64,000 nucleotides of DNA from Bradyrhizobium monzae (GTDB lineage: Bacteria > Pseudomonadota > Alphaproteobacteria > Rhizobiales > Xanthobacteraceae), in assembly GCF_021458635.1 (NCBI RefSeq), contig NZ_JAIRDQ010000001.1, forward strand, positions 248,001 to 312,000, given 5' to 3'. Below, piece by piece: positions 63,221 to 64,000 of this stretch. Every line of letters starts with the position of its first letter. Positions within the stretch are counted from its first letter, which is position 1. The position numbers and the translations under genes were made by a program. Under the pieces are notes generated by a model. It did no database searches and was not told the origin of the DNA. It worked only from the letters and a program-made list of their open reading frames with translations.

Positions 63221-63706
63221 TTAACCCGGTGGCTTGCCGGGCATTGCTGCACGCGGCCGCAGTCGCGGAGGCCGCGGACGATCATTGATCTCGGGCGCGA
63301 GGATCACCGGCGGCGGATTGACGGGCACGTCCATCTGCGGCGGCAGCGGCGCGGACGACGCTCCCCAGCTCTCGTGAAAGCTCTCGGCGGGTTTTGGCAA
63401 TTTGCGGTTCGCGGGCGGCTCGACCTCGAGGCGGCCGTAGCCGGGCTGCAAGCCCATGCTCGGATAATAATGACCGACATAGGATGGCTGCCGCTCGGCC
63501 ATGTAGCGCCCGCCATAGATCGTGGGCTGGACCTGAAGGTTCTTGCCCAGGCCCCAGACACCTTCGACGACGCTGTAGGACGCATCGATATTGTTGATGA
63601 CGATGGGAACGCCGGGACGGCCGGGCACCACGATATCGAAACCGCCGCCGGCAAAGGCCGTTGCGGGCAGTCCGATCAGAAAGGCTGCAAGCGCGGATGC
63701 GCGCAT
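63221..63706 (-). CDS. Hypothetical exported protein, Pro-rich C-terminus
   Basis: A 161-residue product with a signal peptide (MRASALAAFLIGLPATAFAG, cut near residue 20). The middle part contains IVINNIDASYSVVEGVWGLG and IYGGRYMAERQPSYVGHYYP. The last 60 residues are rich in Pro and Arg (PPRLRPRAAMPGKPPG). No known domain recognised. It stands upstream of the Gly/Tyr-rich protein gene on the same strand and may share its transcript. Confidence 0.75.
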   Translation of the reverse strand: MRASALAAFLIGLPATAFAGGGFDIVVPGRPGVPIVINNIDASYSVVEGVWGLGKNLQVQPTIYGGRYMAERQPSYVGHYYPSMGLQPGYGRLEVEPPANRKLPKPAESFHESWGASSAPLPPQMDVPVNPPPVILAPEINDRPRPPRLRPRAAMPGKPPG

Positions 63707-64000
63707 GGAAGGATCCCGGTTGTCCAGCCCGCAACCTATCCGATCACGACGGATAGAGGGTTAAGGCTCCCTCACCAAATGCCGGTAAGCCTAACGCACA
63801 AGGGTCGATAGCGGCTCAAATGCTGCCGGGCGCACTAGCGAACCGTTAACGGCCCCCCTCACACGGGCGCGGGCGCACCGGGTTGCGCGGTATGAACTTC
63901 GCATCCTGTGCGGGCTCACGTCGATGTGACCTCGCATCCGAGAAACTGCGGAACGACTGCCGAATGCCGCACTTAGCACAGGTCTCAACAACATGGAGAA
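63707..64000. other. Right-edge intergenic region, no gene seen
   Basis: The last 294 nt should hold the promoter of the exported protein gene. No credible ORF, tRNA or hairpin was found, and the short minus-strand frame at 63791-63994 has no ribosome site. Confidence 0.4.

Noticed and set aside
63791-63994. 67-codon minus-strand frame at the right edge
   Set aside because: Arg/Ser-rich composition without ribosome site or similarity to anything known.

Overview
The window is alphaproteobacterial and almost certainly Bradyrhizobium or a close relative. The evidence is the GC-rich codon use, near-canonical rhizobial ribosomal, RNA polymerase and EF-G proteins, and several families of short palindromic intergenic repeats that I recognise from Bradyrhizobium genomes. 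No plasmid, phage, transposase, integrase or CRISPR array was seen. It reads as ordinary chromosome: a conserved information-processing block at the left, then metabolic and transport genes.

Region 1 (1-23146, mostly minus strand) is the secE-nusG-rplK-rplA-rplJ-rplL-rpoB-rpoC and rpsL-rpsG-fusA block, with tRNA-Trp just upstream of secE. Two insertions break it. A 2-hydroxyacid dehydrogenase sits between rplA and rplJ. A three-gene module lies between rpoC and rpsL: an FAD oxidoreductase (plus strand), an ABC exporter with very acidic ends, and an FAD oxidase fused to a methyltransferase that also has an acidic tail. The first two overlap tail to tail, so one GAC/GTC-rich stretch encodes poly-Ser on one strand and poly-Asp/Glu on the other.

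Region 2 (23147-33000) holds fatty or hydroxy acid and amino acid metabolism: a serine hydrolase, two SDRs, a histidine phosphatase, an ArgE-like deacylase, an APH-type kinase paired with an acyl-CoA dehydrogenase (as in 4-hydroxyacid catabolism), a TetR regulator and a RidA protein. It is littered with palindromic repeats.

Region 3 (33100-47250) has a large autotransporter divergent from an AraC regulator. Next comes a catabolic island with two beta-keto acid cleavage (BKACE) enzymes, a CaiB CoA-transferase and two MFS carriers. A lipoprotein sugar dehydrogenase coupled to a DUF2231 membrane protein and the GDP-L-fucose genes gmd-fcl follow.

Region 4 (47250-56640) is sugar handling: a CUT2 ABC importer with a xylulokinase-like kinase, divergent from a membrane PQQ dehydrogenase and an OprB porin.

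Region 5 (56640-64000) carries tRNA-Gly, tRNA-Tyr, a UvrD-like helicase, an LLM-class flavin enzyme, an RlmB-like rRNA methyltransferase and two small secreted proteins. It also has a compact unit (56861-57066) with a consensus-like promoter, a 17-nt perfect complement to the 16S rRNA 3' end acting as an extreme Shine-Dalgarno, a 14-codon ORF and an intrinsic terminator. I consider this the most unusual item in the window.
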